Below, in pieces: positions 34,876 to 43,641 of a stretch of 64,000 nucleotides of DNA. The position numbers and the translations under genes were made by a program. The notes beneath the pieces are model-generated. The model did no database searches. It was not told where the DNA came from and saw nothing but the letters and a program-made list of their open reading frames with translations. The stretch comes from Paraburkholderia madseniana (lineage in GTDB: Bacteria > Pseudomonadota > Gammaproteobacteria > Burkholderiales > Burkholderiaceae). The number at the start of each line of letters is the position of its first letter. Position 1 is the stretch's first letter. The stretch lies in assembly GCF_009690905.1 (NCBI RefSeq), contig NZ_VOSW01000022.1, positions 1 to 64,000 of the forward strand, written 5' to 3'.

Positions 34876-36730
34876 AGTCGGCGCATCGCCCCATCGAGCC
34901 GGTGATCAAGCTGGGCAAAACGATGAACGGGCACGCAACGGGCGAACGACTCATGGACGCGGTCTGCTCATGGCCGGTGGCGTGGCTGTCGTGCTGCTGG
35001 CCGCGGGTCCGCTTGTCTTCGGCTCATATCTGCTCAACGTCCTCATTCAGGCCTTCTTCTTCTCGATCGTAGCCGTGACCGTGGATATCCTGTGGGGGTA
35101 CACCGGGTATCTGACGTTCGGGCAATCGGCGTTCTTCGGTCTGGGCGCCTATGCCGCGGGACTCGTGTTTACGCACGGCGGTTTTTCAGCGAGTTATGTG
35201 GTGTTCGCAGTGGGAGCGGCTATCGCGGTGACCGCGGCCGTGGCCGCATTGCTCGGCTGGCTGTCGTTCTATCGCGGCGCGTCGCCGTTCTTCGCGACGG
35301 TGATGTCGCTCGTATTGCCGATCGTTCTCAGCCAGTTGCTGCTCTCCGGCGGCGCGTGGACCGGCTCGAGTTCGGGACTCACCGGCTATGAGACCTTCGA
35401 TCTTTCGCTGCAGGCGTGGTACTGGCTCGCCGGCGCGGCGCTGCTGGCCGTCGCATTGATCGCGTGGCTATTCGTGCGTAGCGACGGCGGCCGCGTGCTG
35501 GCTGCCATTCGCGACAACGAATCACGCTGCGCGTATCTCGGCATTAATACGTCGCTCGTCAAGATCGTCTTGTTGGTTGCAACCGCGGCCATCGCCGGCC
35601 TCGCCGGATTCGGCTACGGGTCGTTCAGCGGCGTGGTCGCGCCTGAGCTGGCCGGGTTTGTCCTTGGCACCCAACTGATCATCTGGGTCGCGCTCGGCGG
35701 CCGGGGAACGTTATGGGGGCCAGTGATCGGCGCGCTTCTGATCAATGTCGGCACCGCCTATCTCAGCGGCAGCATGCCATTCGCGTGGCAACTGATTCTG
35801 GGCGCCGCGTTCGTCGCCGTGATCGTGCTGTTGCCGCAAGGTTTGGTGCCGTTGTTGCTCAAGCCATTACGTCATCTTGCGGGTCACGGCACCGAACCGG
35901 AACTGGTTGAGCGCGACGTCGGCACAGCTCATGAACGGGACCTGTCAGTACCGGCACTGCAGATGAACGGCGTCGCCAAACATTACGGCAGCCTGAAAGT
36001 GCTGCAAGGCATCGATCTGAACGCCGATGGCGGTGAACTGGTTGGCCTCATCGGCCCGAACGGCGCCGGCAAAACGACGCTCATGCGCTGCATGAGCGAC
36101 GGCGCGGAACGTTCTGCCGGCACGGTCGTGCTGTGTGGCAACGATGTCCGTCAATTGCCGCCGGACCGATGCGTGCATTTCGGCTTGGGGCGCAAGTTCC
36201 AGAACGCGAATATCTTCGAGACGCTTACCGTTGCGGAGTGTCTGAGAATCGCGGGCACCATCATCGAGCGGCCATCGCTCCTGCGACGCTCCACGACGCT
36301 TGCGCTGCCGCCCTATGCGCTGGAGGTGCTTCGTACTACCCATCTCGATCAGAGGCTGGGCGCCGTAGCGAAGGATCTTTCGCATGGCCAACAGCAGGCG
36401 TTGGAACTGGCGATGGTGCTCGCACTGGAGCCACGTATCGTACTGCTCGACGAGCCCACGGCAGGTTTGACCAAAACGGAGCGCACGCAAATCGGCGATG
36501 TGCTCGCCGCGTTGGCTCACCAGTATCGGCTTTGTTGTCTGCTGGTGGAGCACGACCTCGACTTCGTGGCCGGGATTGCCACGCGCATCGTGGTCCTGCA
36601 CCAGGGACGCATCGTGATGCAAGGCAACTTCGACGAAGTCGTCAACTCGGAGCTGGTCAGAACGATTTATGCCGGGACTGCGCAAAGCGCTGCGGCAGGC
36701 GAAAACGTCGGACAACGGGAGGCGTCATGA
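34868..36730 (+). CDS. Fused ABC permease-ATPase (LivM + LivG)
   Basis: A 620-residue fusion. Residues about 30-335 are a LivM/UrtC-type permease (LWGYTGYLTFGQSAFFGLGAYAAG, AIRDNESRCAYLGIN). Residues about 360-605 are a LivG-type ATPase with GPNGAGKTT, LSHGQQQALE and IVLLDEPTAGL. In most systems these are two genes; the fusion fixes them one to one. The N-terminus has about 30 extra polar residues. ATGA overlap joins it to the next gene. Confidence 0.9.
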   Translation: MAKVGASPHRAGDQAGQNDERARNGRTTHGRGLLMAGGVAVVLLAAGPLVFGSYLLNVLIQAFFFSIVAVTVDILWGYTGYLTFGQSAFFGLGAYAAGLVFTHGGFSASYVVFAVGAAIAVTAAVAALLGWLSFYRGASPFFATVMSLVLPIVLSQLLLSGGAWTGSSSGLTGYETFDLSLQAWYWLAGAALLAVALIAWLFVRSDGGRVLAAIRDNESRCAYLGINTSLVKIVLLVATAAIAGLAGFGYGSFSGVVAPELAGFVLGTQLIIWVALGGRGTLWGPVIGALLINVGTAYLSGSMPFAWQLILGAAFVAVIVLLPQGLVPLLLKPLRHLAGHGTEPELVERDVGTAHERDLSVPALQMNGVAKHYGSLKVLQGIDLNADGGELVGLIGPNGAGKTTLMRCMSDGAERSAGTVVLCGNDVRQLPPDRCVHFGLGRKFQNANIFETLTVAECLRIAGTIIERPSLLRRSTTLALPPYALEVLRTTHLDQRLGAVAKDLSHGQQQALELAMVLALEPRIVLLDEPTAGLTKTERTQIGDVLAALAHQYRLCCLLVEHDLDFVAGIATRIVVLHQGRIVMQGNFDEVVNSELVRTIYAGTAQSAAAGENVGQREAS

Positions 36731-37434
36731 GCCAGATTGCGCTGGAGTTGCAGGACGTGACGAGCGGATACAAGGCTTCGGTCGTGCTGCGCAAGCTCTC
36801 GATGACCGTTGCCGACGGCGAAGCCGTCGCGCTGCTCGGCAAGAACGGCATGGGCAAGACGACGGTGCTCAAGACAATCATGGGCTATCTGCCGAAGAAA
36901 GCCGGCGCCATCCGTGCGCGCGGGCAAGATATCACGCGCATGGCGCCTCACCAGATCGCGCGAGAGGGCATTGCTTACGCGCCTCAGGAACATGCATTGT
37001 TTCAGGACCTCACTATTCGCGACAATCTGCGTCTTGGGCTCGAGAAGGCGTCGGCGTTCGACGAACGCTTTGCCGCGATCGAGCCGGTGTTCCCGGTATT
37101 CGCAAGTCGCCTGAAGCAGTTGGCCGGCACGCTTTCCGGCGGCGAACAGAAGATGCTGCTGGTGGCGCGCGCGCTCATGATGCGTCCTTCGCTCATTTTG
37201 CTCGACGAGATTACGGAAGGGTTGCAACCGTCCGTGATCGACCGTCTCGCCGACGCACTGCTATGGGAACGCAGCCAGCACGGCACGACGCTGCTGCTGG
37301 TAGAGCAGAATGTTCCCTTTGCGCTGAAGGTTGCCGATCGCTACGCGGTGCTCAAGCAAGGCGAGATCCTCGAGCGTGGCAACGCGAAGGATGAAGCAGC
37401 GGTAGGATCGATCTTCGAACACCTGCGTGTGTAA
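36727..37434 (+). CDS. ABC transporter ATP-binding protein (LivF type)
   Basis: A 235-residue ATPase with GKNGMGKTT, LSGGEQKML and LILLDEITEGL. The Pro-Thr usual after DE is Ile-Thr here. It overlaps the fused gene by ATGA and supplies the second ATPase of the importer, pairing with the ATPase half of the fusion. A gap of 35 bases separates it from the amidase. Confidence 0.93.
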   Translation: MSQIALELQDVTSGYKASVVLRKLSMTVADGEAVALLGKNGMGKTTVLKTIMGYLPKKAGAIRARGQDITRMAPHQIAREGIAYAPQEHALFQDLTIRDNLRLGLEKASAFDERFAAIEPVFPVFASRLKQLAGTLSGGEQKMLLVARALMMRPSLILLDEITEGLQPSVIDRLADALLWERSQHGTTLLLVEQNVPFALKVADRYAVLKQGEILERGNAKDEAAVGSIFEHLRV

Positions 37435-37469
37435 GCAACATTCAGGACGACCATCACGATAGGCGGCAT

Positions 37470-38771
37470 ATGACGAACGCAAACTCATTTTATCGACCCC
37501 GCTCAGGACTGGACCTGCTAGAGCAAACCGCCGGCGACCCGCGCGAGCGCGAGCGCGCCGTCCTCGAGTCGTTCGCGCGCATGGAGGAGGTCGAGCCCGA
37601 GGTGAGGGCGATGACGGCCGTCGCGCACCGGGAAACGGCGTTGACCTTGGCCGCCGGTGCAACGGGTCCATTGGCCGGCATACCGATCGCGGTGAAAGAT
37701 ATCTTCGACACGAGCGACCTGGTCACCGGCTACGGCTCGCCAATTTACGAAGGCCATCAACCGAAGTCCGATGCCGCGATCGTCACGTTATTGCGGCGTA
37801 ACGGCGGCATTGTCATCGGCAAGACCGTCACCAGCGAATTCGCCTATATGACGCCGCCAGTGACGCGCAATCCGTGCGACCTGACACGTACCCCTGGCGG
37901 ATCTTCATCCGGCTCGGCCGCTGCGGTGGCAGCCGGCATCGTGCCTTTCGCGATCGGCACGCAGACTGGCGGCTCGACCATCCGGCCCGCTTCGTTCTGC
38001 GGCATCGCTGGCTACAAGCCCACGCTCGGCATGTTGCCGACCGTCGGCATGAAGTGCTTCTCGTGGTCGTTCGATACGGTCGGCCTGTTCGGCGCCGATG
38101 TGCGCGACGTGGCTTACTTCGCTCAGGTCCTGTCGGGCCGGTCACTTGCCCTGAGCGGCGTGACGGCCGGCCCGGTGTTCGGCGTGCCGGACAGCTACCC
38201 ATGGACCGCGCCGTCGGCGAATGCGAGTGACGCGCTCGACACGGCGGTGCGCGCCATCGAGCAGGCGGGAGGGCGCGTGCGGCGTGTGCGTTTCGCGCCA
38301 TGGATGGCCGACCTGGTCGCCGCGCACAACACGATCCAGAGCTATGAGGCGTATCAGTCGTTGGGGTTCGAGTACGATCATCATCGTGTCGATCTATCGC
38401 CGATGCTCGCCGGTTTTCTTGATCGTGCTGCGAGGATCGATACCGCAAACTACATCAAGGCATGTGTGCTCGCGGAACAGGCGAAGGTCAGGCTTGCCGA
38501 ACTATTCGACGGCATCACCGGATTGCTGACGCCGAGCGCACCCGACGAAGCGCCCGACGGCCAGGCGTCCACGGGCGACCCCGCATTCAATCGCAATTGG
38601 ACCTTGCTCGGTTGCCCGTGCGTGAACGTGCCGGGATTGAGGGGCGCACGCGGCGCCCCGATCGGCGTGCAGGTGATCTGCCGTCCTTGGGACGATGCAC
38701 GATGCCTCGACGCTGCCGCGTTTGCCGAGCAGGCGATCGCGGCTGCAGCGGGACGTTTTCCCGCGACCTGA
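37470..38771 (+). CDS. Amidase (amidase-signature family)
   Basis: A 433-residue amide hydrolase. The catalytic Lys is in [11 protein letters not shown], the cis-Ser in [14 protein letters not shown] and the nucleophilic Ser in [14 protein letters not shown]. The family cuts amides of small aliphatic or aryl acids to carboxylate and ammonia. It lies between the importer and the regulators, so its substrate is probably the imported compound or the amide formed by the nitrilase-type enzyme. Confidence 0.92.
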   Translation: MTNANSFYRPRSGLDLLEQTAGDPRERERAVLESFARMEEVEPEVRAMTAVAHRETALTLAAGATGPLAGIPIAVKDIFDTSDLVTGYGSPIYEGHQPKSDAAIVTLLRRNGGIVIGKTVTSEFAYMTPPVTRNPCDLTRTPGGSSSGSAAAVAAGIVPFAIGTQTGGSTIRPASFCGIAGYKPTLGMLPTVGMKCFSWSFDTVGLFGADVRDVAYFAQVLSGRSLALSGVTAGPVFGVPDSYPWTAPSANASDALDTAVRAIEQAGGRVRRVRFAPWMADLVAAHNTIQSYEAYQSLGFEYDHHRVDLSPMLAGFLDRAARIDTANYIKACVLAEQAKVRLAELFDGITGLLTPSAPDEAPDGQASTGDPAFNRNWTLLGCPCVNVPGLRGARGAPIGVQVICRPWDDARCLDAAAFAEQAIAAAAGRFPAT

Positions 38772-38803
38772 GCAACGAGGAAGTGATGCAAGGAGGAGAC
38801 GAA

Positions 38804-39979
38804 ATGGCGGCGAGCTCGCGACAGTCGGCCAATCCGGCGCCCGCGGACGATGGTTGGCGCATCGGCGTGTTGTACTCGCGCACGGGCGTGACCTCAGCGA
38901 CCGAGTCGGAGCATTTTTTCGGCACCGTGCTCGCGATCGAGGAAGTCAACGCGGCCGGCGGCGTGGGTGGGCGCCTGCTCGACCCGGTTGTTTACGATCC
39001 GAAGAGCGATCCTGACGAATATCGCCGGCTCGCCACGCGGATGCTGCAGGAAGACGACGTGACCGTGATTTTCGGCTGTTCGACTTCGTCGAGCCGAAAG
39101 GCGGTGTTACCGGTGATCGAACGCACCAACGCATTGCTCTGGTACTGCTCGATCTACGAAGGGTTTGAGTATTCGCCGAACGTGATCTACACCGGCGCGG
39201 TACCGAACCAGAACAGCATGCAACTGGCCGCCTATCTGCTGCGCAATCATGGCCGCCGTTTTTTTCTGGTTGGCGCCGACTATATCTATCCGCGAGAATC
39301 GAACCGGATCATGCGCGACATGGTCGAGCAGCATGGCGGCGAAATCGTGGAAGAACTCTATCTGCCGAGCGATGCGGATCCAGCGGCGCTGGAAGACGTG
39401 GTGCGGCAGATCAAGAGCATCGAGCCCGACGTCGTGTTCTCCACGCTGATCGGGCGAGGCGCGCGCGACTTTTATCGACTGTATCGCGAGCACGGTATCG
39501 ACCCGGCACAGATTCCGATCGCAAGCTTGACAATGACCGAGGGCGAAACGCGGATGATCGGCTCCGAACTGTGTGGCAGCCACATCGTCTCGGCGAGTTA
39601 CGTCAACACGCTGAACCTCGCGAGTAACCAGCGCTTTCTGAAATCATGGCATGCGCGATTCGGAGATCAACCGGCCAGCATGTGGTCGGAGATGGCGTAT
39701 AACCAGGTGCATCTGTTTGCGCTGGCGCTGGCCCGTAGCGGAAGTCTCGATACGGCCAAGCTGGTGGAGGCGGTACACGAAGTCGAATTCGATTCGCCAG
39801 AGGGGGTGCTGAAAATCGATCCGGAGAACAATCACGCGATACTGACGCCGCGCATTGCCGTGTGCAGGCTGGACGGCTCGTTCGACATCGTCTGGGAGGG
39901 CCGAGGTCCGGTCAAACCTGATCCCTATCTGACGTCGTACGGATTCGCGGAATTCTGGCTCGACGGAGAATCGGCATGA
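38804..39979 (+). CDS. AmiC-like cytoplasmic amide sensor
   Basis: A 391-residue protein with a type I periplasmic-binding-protein fold but no signal peptide (start ATG 38804, AAGGAGGA upstream), so it stays in the cytoplasm. It shares with Pseudomonas AmiC the stretches YEGFEYSPN, PNQNSMQLAAYLLR and DYIYPRESNRIM. AmiC holds AmiR inactive and releases it when an amide binds. Its stop overlaps the AmiR-like start as ATGA, as expected for partners. Confidence 0.92.
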   Translation: MAASSRQSANPAPADDGWRIGVLYSRTGVTSATESEHFFGTVLAIEEVNAAGGVGGRLLDPVVYDPKSDPDEYRRLATRMLQEDDVTVIFGCSTSSSRKAVLPVIERTNALLWYCSIYEGFEYSPNVIYTGAVPNQNSMQLAAYLLRNHGRRFFLVGADYIYPRESNRIMRDMVEQHGGEIVEELYLPSDADPAALEDVVRQIKSIEPDVVFSTLIGRGARDFYRLYREHGIDPAQIPIASLTMTEGETRMIGSELCGSHIVSASYVNTLNLASNQRFLKSWHARFGDQPASMWSEMAYNQVHLFALALARSGSLDTAKLVEAVHEVEFDSPEGVLKIDPENNHAILTPRIAVCRLDGSFDIVWEGRGPVKPDPYLTSYGFAEFWLDGESA

Positions 39980-40596
39980 GCACGGGGGCCCGTCGTCTGT
40001 TCGACGATCTACGTACGCTGCGCGTCCTCGTGATTCATCCGCCGGGCGAGGACCGCATTGTTCTGGAAGAGCAGTTGCGCCGCATTGGTTGTCCGGTGCG
40101 CGTGCTCTGGCCGTTTCCGTCGCAACTGCCCGCTGATGTCGACGCGATTTTCTTTCTCGTCGGCCCGGAAACCCGCAGCGCGGGCAACTGGTGCGCGGCC
40201 GATACCGAAGCCACCTTGATCGCGTTATCCGACTACGAAAATCCAACGGCGCTAAAAATGCTGGTGGATACGCAGGCGCATGGCGTCATTACGAAGCCCT
40301 ACCGGTCTACCGGCATTCTGAGCACCCTGGTGCTCGCGCGCGCGTCTTCAGGCTATCAGCAGCGCTTGCATAGCAAGGTCGCCAAGCTCGAGGAGGCGAT
40401 CAAGGCACGACGCCACATCGAGAAGGCCATCCGCATCCTCATGGAGGCGCATCAGCTCAGCGAGAGCGAAGCATACGAGCACATTCGTTCAAGAGCGACA
40501 AGTCTCCGGGTCACGGTGAGCGAGATCGCTACGTTGGTGATCGATGCGCATGAGGCAATGGAAAAGCTCGGCCTTGCCAAGGGACCAAGGCCTTGA
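39976..40596 (+). CDS. AmiR-like ANTAR-domain antiterminator
   Basis: A 206-residue protein. Residues about 15-120 form a pseudo-receiver: the phospho-acceptor Asp position is hydrophobic (DAIFFLVGPE). Phosphorylation is therefore unlikely and ligand-sensor binding controls it. A coiled coil spans about 122-150, and the ANTAR RNA-binding helices about 150-198 (IEKAIRILMEAHQLSESEAYEHIRSRA). ANTAR proteins bind tandem hairpins in nascent RNA and prevent terminator formation; the leader terminator at 31771-31810 is the obvious target. It is the last gene of the operon. Confidence 0.92.
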   Translation: MSTGARRLFDDLRTLRVLVIHPPGEDRIVLEEQLRRIGCPVRVLWPFPSQLPADVDAIFFLVGPETRSAGNWCAADTEATLIALSDYENPTALKMLVDTQAHGVITKPYRSTGILSTLVLARASSGYQQRLHSKVAKLEEAIKARRHIEKAIRILMEAHQLSESEAYEHIRSRATSLRVTVSEIATLVIDAHEAMEKLGLAKGPRP

Positions 40597-40606
40597 GCCG
40601 CACCCG

Positions 40607-41053
40607 CTAGTCAGGGATCACCGGCTCGACCAACTTTGCCAACTGAACCAGCGACTCCTGCCAGCCGAGGTAACACATCTCCACTGGAATAACCTCGGGC
40701 ACGCCCTCTTGCACAATGGTGAGTTCGGTTCCGCAGGACACCGGCCGCAATGAAATGGTGGCGTGCATCTGGCCGGGCAGGTTCGGGTCGTCGAAACGGT
40801 CCGAGTAGCGGATGGTCTCGAACGGCACCAGTTCGACGTACTCGCCGCCGAACGAGTGACCATTGCCGGTGCCGAAGTTACGGAAGGACATCTTGTAAGT
40901 GCCGCCCACGCGTGCATCCATGTGGTGGACCTGACAGGTGAACCCGTAGGGAGGAAGCCACTTCGCGATCGCGTCGGCTTCGAGGAAGGCCCGATAGATG
41001 CGCTCGGGAGTCGCGTGCAGGACACGATGGAGACGGATTGTTCCGGTAGTCAT
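40607..41053 (-). CDS. SRPBCC-family (AHSA1-like) protein
   Basis: A 148-residue protein with the START/Bet v1 ligand-cavity fold. It opens RLHRVLHATPERIYRAFLEADAIAKWLPPYGF and ends GWQESLVQLAKLVEPVIPD, typical of AHSA1-like stress or lipid-binding proteins. I start it at ATG 41053 rather than 41071, since relatives begin close to this residue. It is convergent with the amiR-like gene and shows no link to it. Confidence 0.88.
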   Translation of the reverse strand: MTTGTIRLHRVLHATPERIYRAFLEADAIAKWLPPYGFTCQVHHMDARVGGTYKMSFRNFGTGNGHSFGGEYVELVPFETIRYSDRFDDPNLPGQMHATISLRPVSCGTELTIVQEGVPEVIPVEMCYLGWQESLVQLAKLVEPVIPD

Positions 41054-41178
41054 GGTGTGCTCGCCTTTCACTGGAGAAGTTGAACATACTCCTACGACGA
41101 TCTGGCTACGCCGGTATCGACATAGGCTGAGACCAGGAAAAACCCGTACACGCTAATAAGCGTCACCTGTTACCTCTT

Positions 41179-42582
41179 CTATCCGGCCACCACGCGGTTG
41201 CGGCCATCGTGCTTGGCCCGGTAAAGGCGTTCATCGGCAACGCGTAAGAGGGTGTCGATCGTGACACCGTCGCGGCCGAACTCGGAGACGCCAACACTGA
41301 CAGTAACGGCGACGGCCCGTCCGGTTCCGGTGTAAAACTCCTCGGTAGCCACAGCGCCCCGAACGCGCTCCGCGATCGAACGTGCCACGTCCAGCGCGGC
41401 TTTAGGCAGCAGCACCATAAACTCTTCACCACCGACCCGCGCTACGCCGTCATAGGGTCGAATGGCATCAAGGCATTTCTGCACGAATCGCTGCAACACC
41501 TCGTCGCCCACCTGATGGCCGTAGTTGTCGTTGATCAATTTGAAGTGGTCGAGATCCAGCGCCAGCAGCGAGAACGGCGCACCACCTCGCCTGGCGCGTG
41601 CGATTTCCGTCTCCACTTGCTGGATAAACTCGCGCCGGTTCGCGGCGCCCGTCAGCGGATCGGTCGCGGCGAGGTGTTCGAGCTTGTGATTGGTGCGTTG
41701 GAGTTCCTGCAGCGCGCTTTCCGTGCGTGCCATCGCTTCGGCGAGGCGAGCCATCAGTTCTTCCTGGCTGTAGATCGTAGAAAAGGACCGCGTCGTGCGA
41801 AATGCTTGAACGACGCCGTAACTCAGCAGGAAAAAGCCGGCGGCGAAGATCGCGTGTGCCAGCCACCACATATGATTCCAGGGCTTGCCGAGAATGAACG
41901 CGAGAGACGCCAGCGCGAAGAAGGTGATCGAGATGCCGTAGATCACCATCAGCGGCGAGCGAATGCGACGCAGCATCAGCACCGTGACGTTCAGCGTCGA
42001 GAAGACGAGCGCGCCGCCTTCCATGGAGAGCCGCACGGCGAGGTTGCCCGCAAAGGGCGAGTTCGCGATGATTCCGACAACCAGGTCGATCAGGACGAAC
42101 ACGGCGATCCACCTCAGCCACGGGCGCGGATTCGAGCGCTGCTTGAGCGCGTCCGGCGCGCGATGGTACGAGAGAAGCCCAACCAGCAGCAGCACCGACA
42201 TCACCAGACGCGATGCGGGTCCGTAGAGCAGGAATAGCCAGATATTGTGGTGCGCCATGCCGGTGAACGCGCCGTGCAGCGCATAGACCAGCACAAAGCC
42301 GAGAAAACCTAAAGTCAGCCACCGCAACAGCGGTTCACCCGACGACAGATAACAACGCCAGGTTACATAGGTGACAAACAGCCCCTCGAGCGTTGCTGCT
42401 GCGATCGCGATTTCGTGGAACCCGTGGTTTTCGAACTTCAGGCTCGGGTCTTGAAAGAAAGCCAGATAGGCAATCAGGTAGGCGGGAAGGAGCGCAAAAC
42501 CAATGACCAGCAAACCCGAGTAGAGCTTGGTCACGATCCCGATGAGGCGAGGCGGCTCTTCGATTGAAATTGTCGTGCTCAT
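41179..42582 (-). CDS. Membrane diguanylate cyclase (GGDEF)
   Basis: A 467-residue protein from ATG 42582. Seven to eight hydrophobic segments span about residues 20-270, then a short coiled linker (about 285-320), then a GGDEF domain (about 320-465) with active-site GGEEF. RPYD stands five residues before it, an intact inhibitory I-site. It makes cyclic-di-GMP with product feedback in response to an unknown membrane or extracellular signal. It is monocistronic. Two TATATCG words (42752-42758, 42779-42785) lie in the upstream region. Confidence 0.92.
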   Translation of the reverse strand: MSTTISIEEPPRLIGIVTKLYSGLLVIGFALLPAYLIAYLAFFQDPSLKFENHGFHEIAIAAATLEGLFVTYVTWRCYLSSGEPLLRWLTLGFLGFVLVYALHGAFTGMAHHNIWLFLLYGPASRLVMSVLLLVGLLSYHRAPDALKQRSNPRPWLRWIAVFVLIDLVVGIIANSPFAGNLAVRLSMEGGALVFSTLNVTVLMLRRIRSPLMVIYGISITFFALASLAFILGKPWNHMWWLAHAIFAAGFFLLSYGVVQAFRTTRSFSTIYSQEELMARLAEAMARTESALQELQRTNHKLEHLAATDPLTGAANRREFIQQVETEIARARRGGAPFSLLALDLDHFKLINDNYGHQVGDEVLQRFVQKCLDAIRPYDGVARVGGEEFMVLLPKAALDVARSIAERVRGAVATEEFYTGTGRAVAVTVSVGVSEFGRDGVTIDTLLRVADERLYRAKHDGRNRVVAG

Positions 42583-42852
42583 GTGCCCGTCTCCGACAAT
42601 ATTACGGTGTTTTTTCACACCGCCGAGCGATTGACGCGTGGATTGGCCGATTCGGACACGGCACCATGCCGTTATGCCGGGCCAAACATACCGCGCAGCG
42701 GACTATCTTCAGGCAATTGAAAGTATAACGGACTGTAATTTGCATCGGTGGTATATCGGTCGTGCAATTAGCTCCTGATATATCGTGCAGTTGTCTTCTG
42801 AAAATGACAGAAACAGCGGCCGGCAGTTGCCAGTCGCTGAATCCGATTCAGC

Positions 42853-43497
42853 CTAGGCTGCGGCGCCGCGTAAATCCCTTATATGCTGATAGACGGTCGC
42901 ACGGCCCATGCCCAGAACGTTGGCAACATAGTTAGCCGCGCTCTTTCCTTTGAAGGCCCCTTCCTCCCACAGTGCCTCGACCAGTTCGCGACGGTGTTCC
43001 CGGGTCAGGGAGTTGAGTGCCAGTTGGCGTTCCTGAAGCCATGCGTGGAGAAACGTGTTGATGCGCTCCTGCCAGTCGTCCTTGAACAGCTCCTCAGGCT
43101 GCTTCACCAGACCCGCGCCCGACACCACGCGGTCGATGACATGTTTCATGTCCTCGAAGACGGCGATGTTGTAATTGACGCACATTACGCCGACAGCCGC
43201 GCCTGCGTCGTCAAAGAGCACCGTGCTGACACAGCGCATCCGCCTGCCGTCCCAATTGATCTTTTCGTACGGACCGATCGTGCCTGACTGCGCTGAATGA
43301 TCAATCTCTTCCAGCGCCGATTCGTCGCCCAGCTCACGCTTTGACAGGTTGTTTGCAATGTACGCGATCGTCTGGCTGTGCAGGTCATGAATGACGATTT
43401 CGACGTACGGAAAGAAGAGCAGCGCGATACCGTCGGCGACACGGCCGTAGCGATCCAGCAAAAGCCGGCGCGCGGGTGTGGTCTTAGTCTTTCGCAT
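42853..43497 (-). CDS. YheO/DauR-like PAS-HTH transcriptional regulator
   Basis: A 214-residue protein. The N-terminal YheO-like PAS domain spans about residues 18-125 (VEIVIHDLHSQTIAYIANN, INWDGRRMRCVSTVLFDDAG). The C-terminal HTH_22 spans about 165-210 (LVEALWEEGAFKGKSAANYVANVLGMGRATVYQHIRDL). DauR of Pseudomonas, of this family, represses D-arginine catabolism genes. Here it precedes an ornithine-cyclodeaminase-type gene and lies near a D-amino-acid dehydrogenase, so a DauR-like role is the best inference. A palindrome, ACGAATATTCGT, lies at 43556-43567 upstream. Confidence 0.88.
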   Translation of the reverse strand: MRKTKTTPARRLLLDRYGRVADGIALLFFPYVEIVIHDLHSQTIAYIANNLSKRELGDESALEEIDHSAQSGTIGPYEKINWDGRRMRCVSTVLFDDAGAAVGVMCVNYNIAVFEDMKHVIDRVVSGAGLVKQPEELFKDDWQERINTFLHAWLQERQLALNSLTREHRRELVEALWEEGAFKGKSAANYVANVLGMGRATVYQHIRDLRGAAA

Positions 43498-43555
43498 AGG
43501 GAAGCATGAGATTTTTCGGTTTGGCCGGGTCTGGCGGCGCGTGTGTCAAGGTGCA

Positions 43556-43567
43556 ACGAATATTCGT
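43556..43567. promoter_or_regulatory. Palindrome upstream of the DauR-like gene
   Basis: ACGAATATTCGT is a perfect 12-base palindrome, 59 bases before the start codon. It is a possible autoregulatory site. The dyad at 44669-44689 is different in sequence. Confidence 0.35.
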
Positions 43568-43641
43568 GCGATGCACTATTTTGCCACGGGCAATATTCAC
43601 CCCTGTTTGCGGCAACCCACGCACAGCCGCATCGGTCTTGC

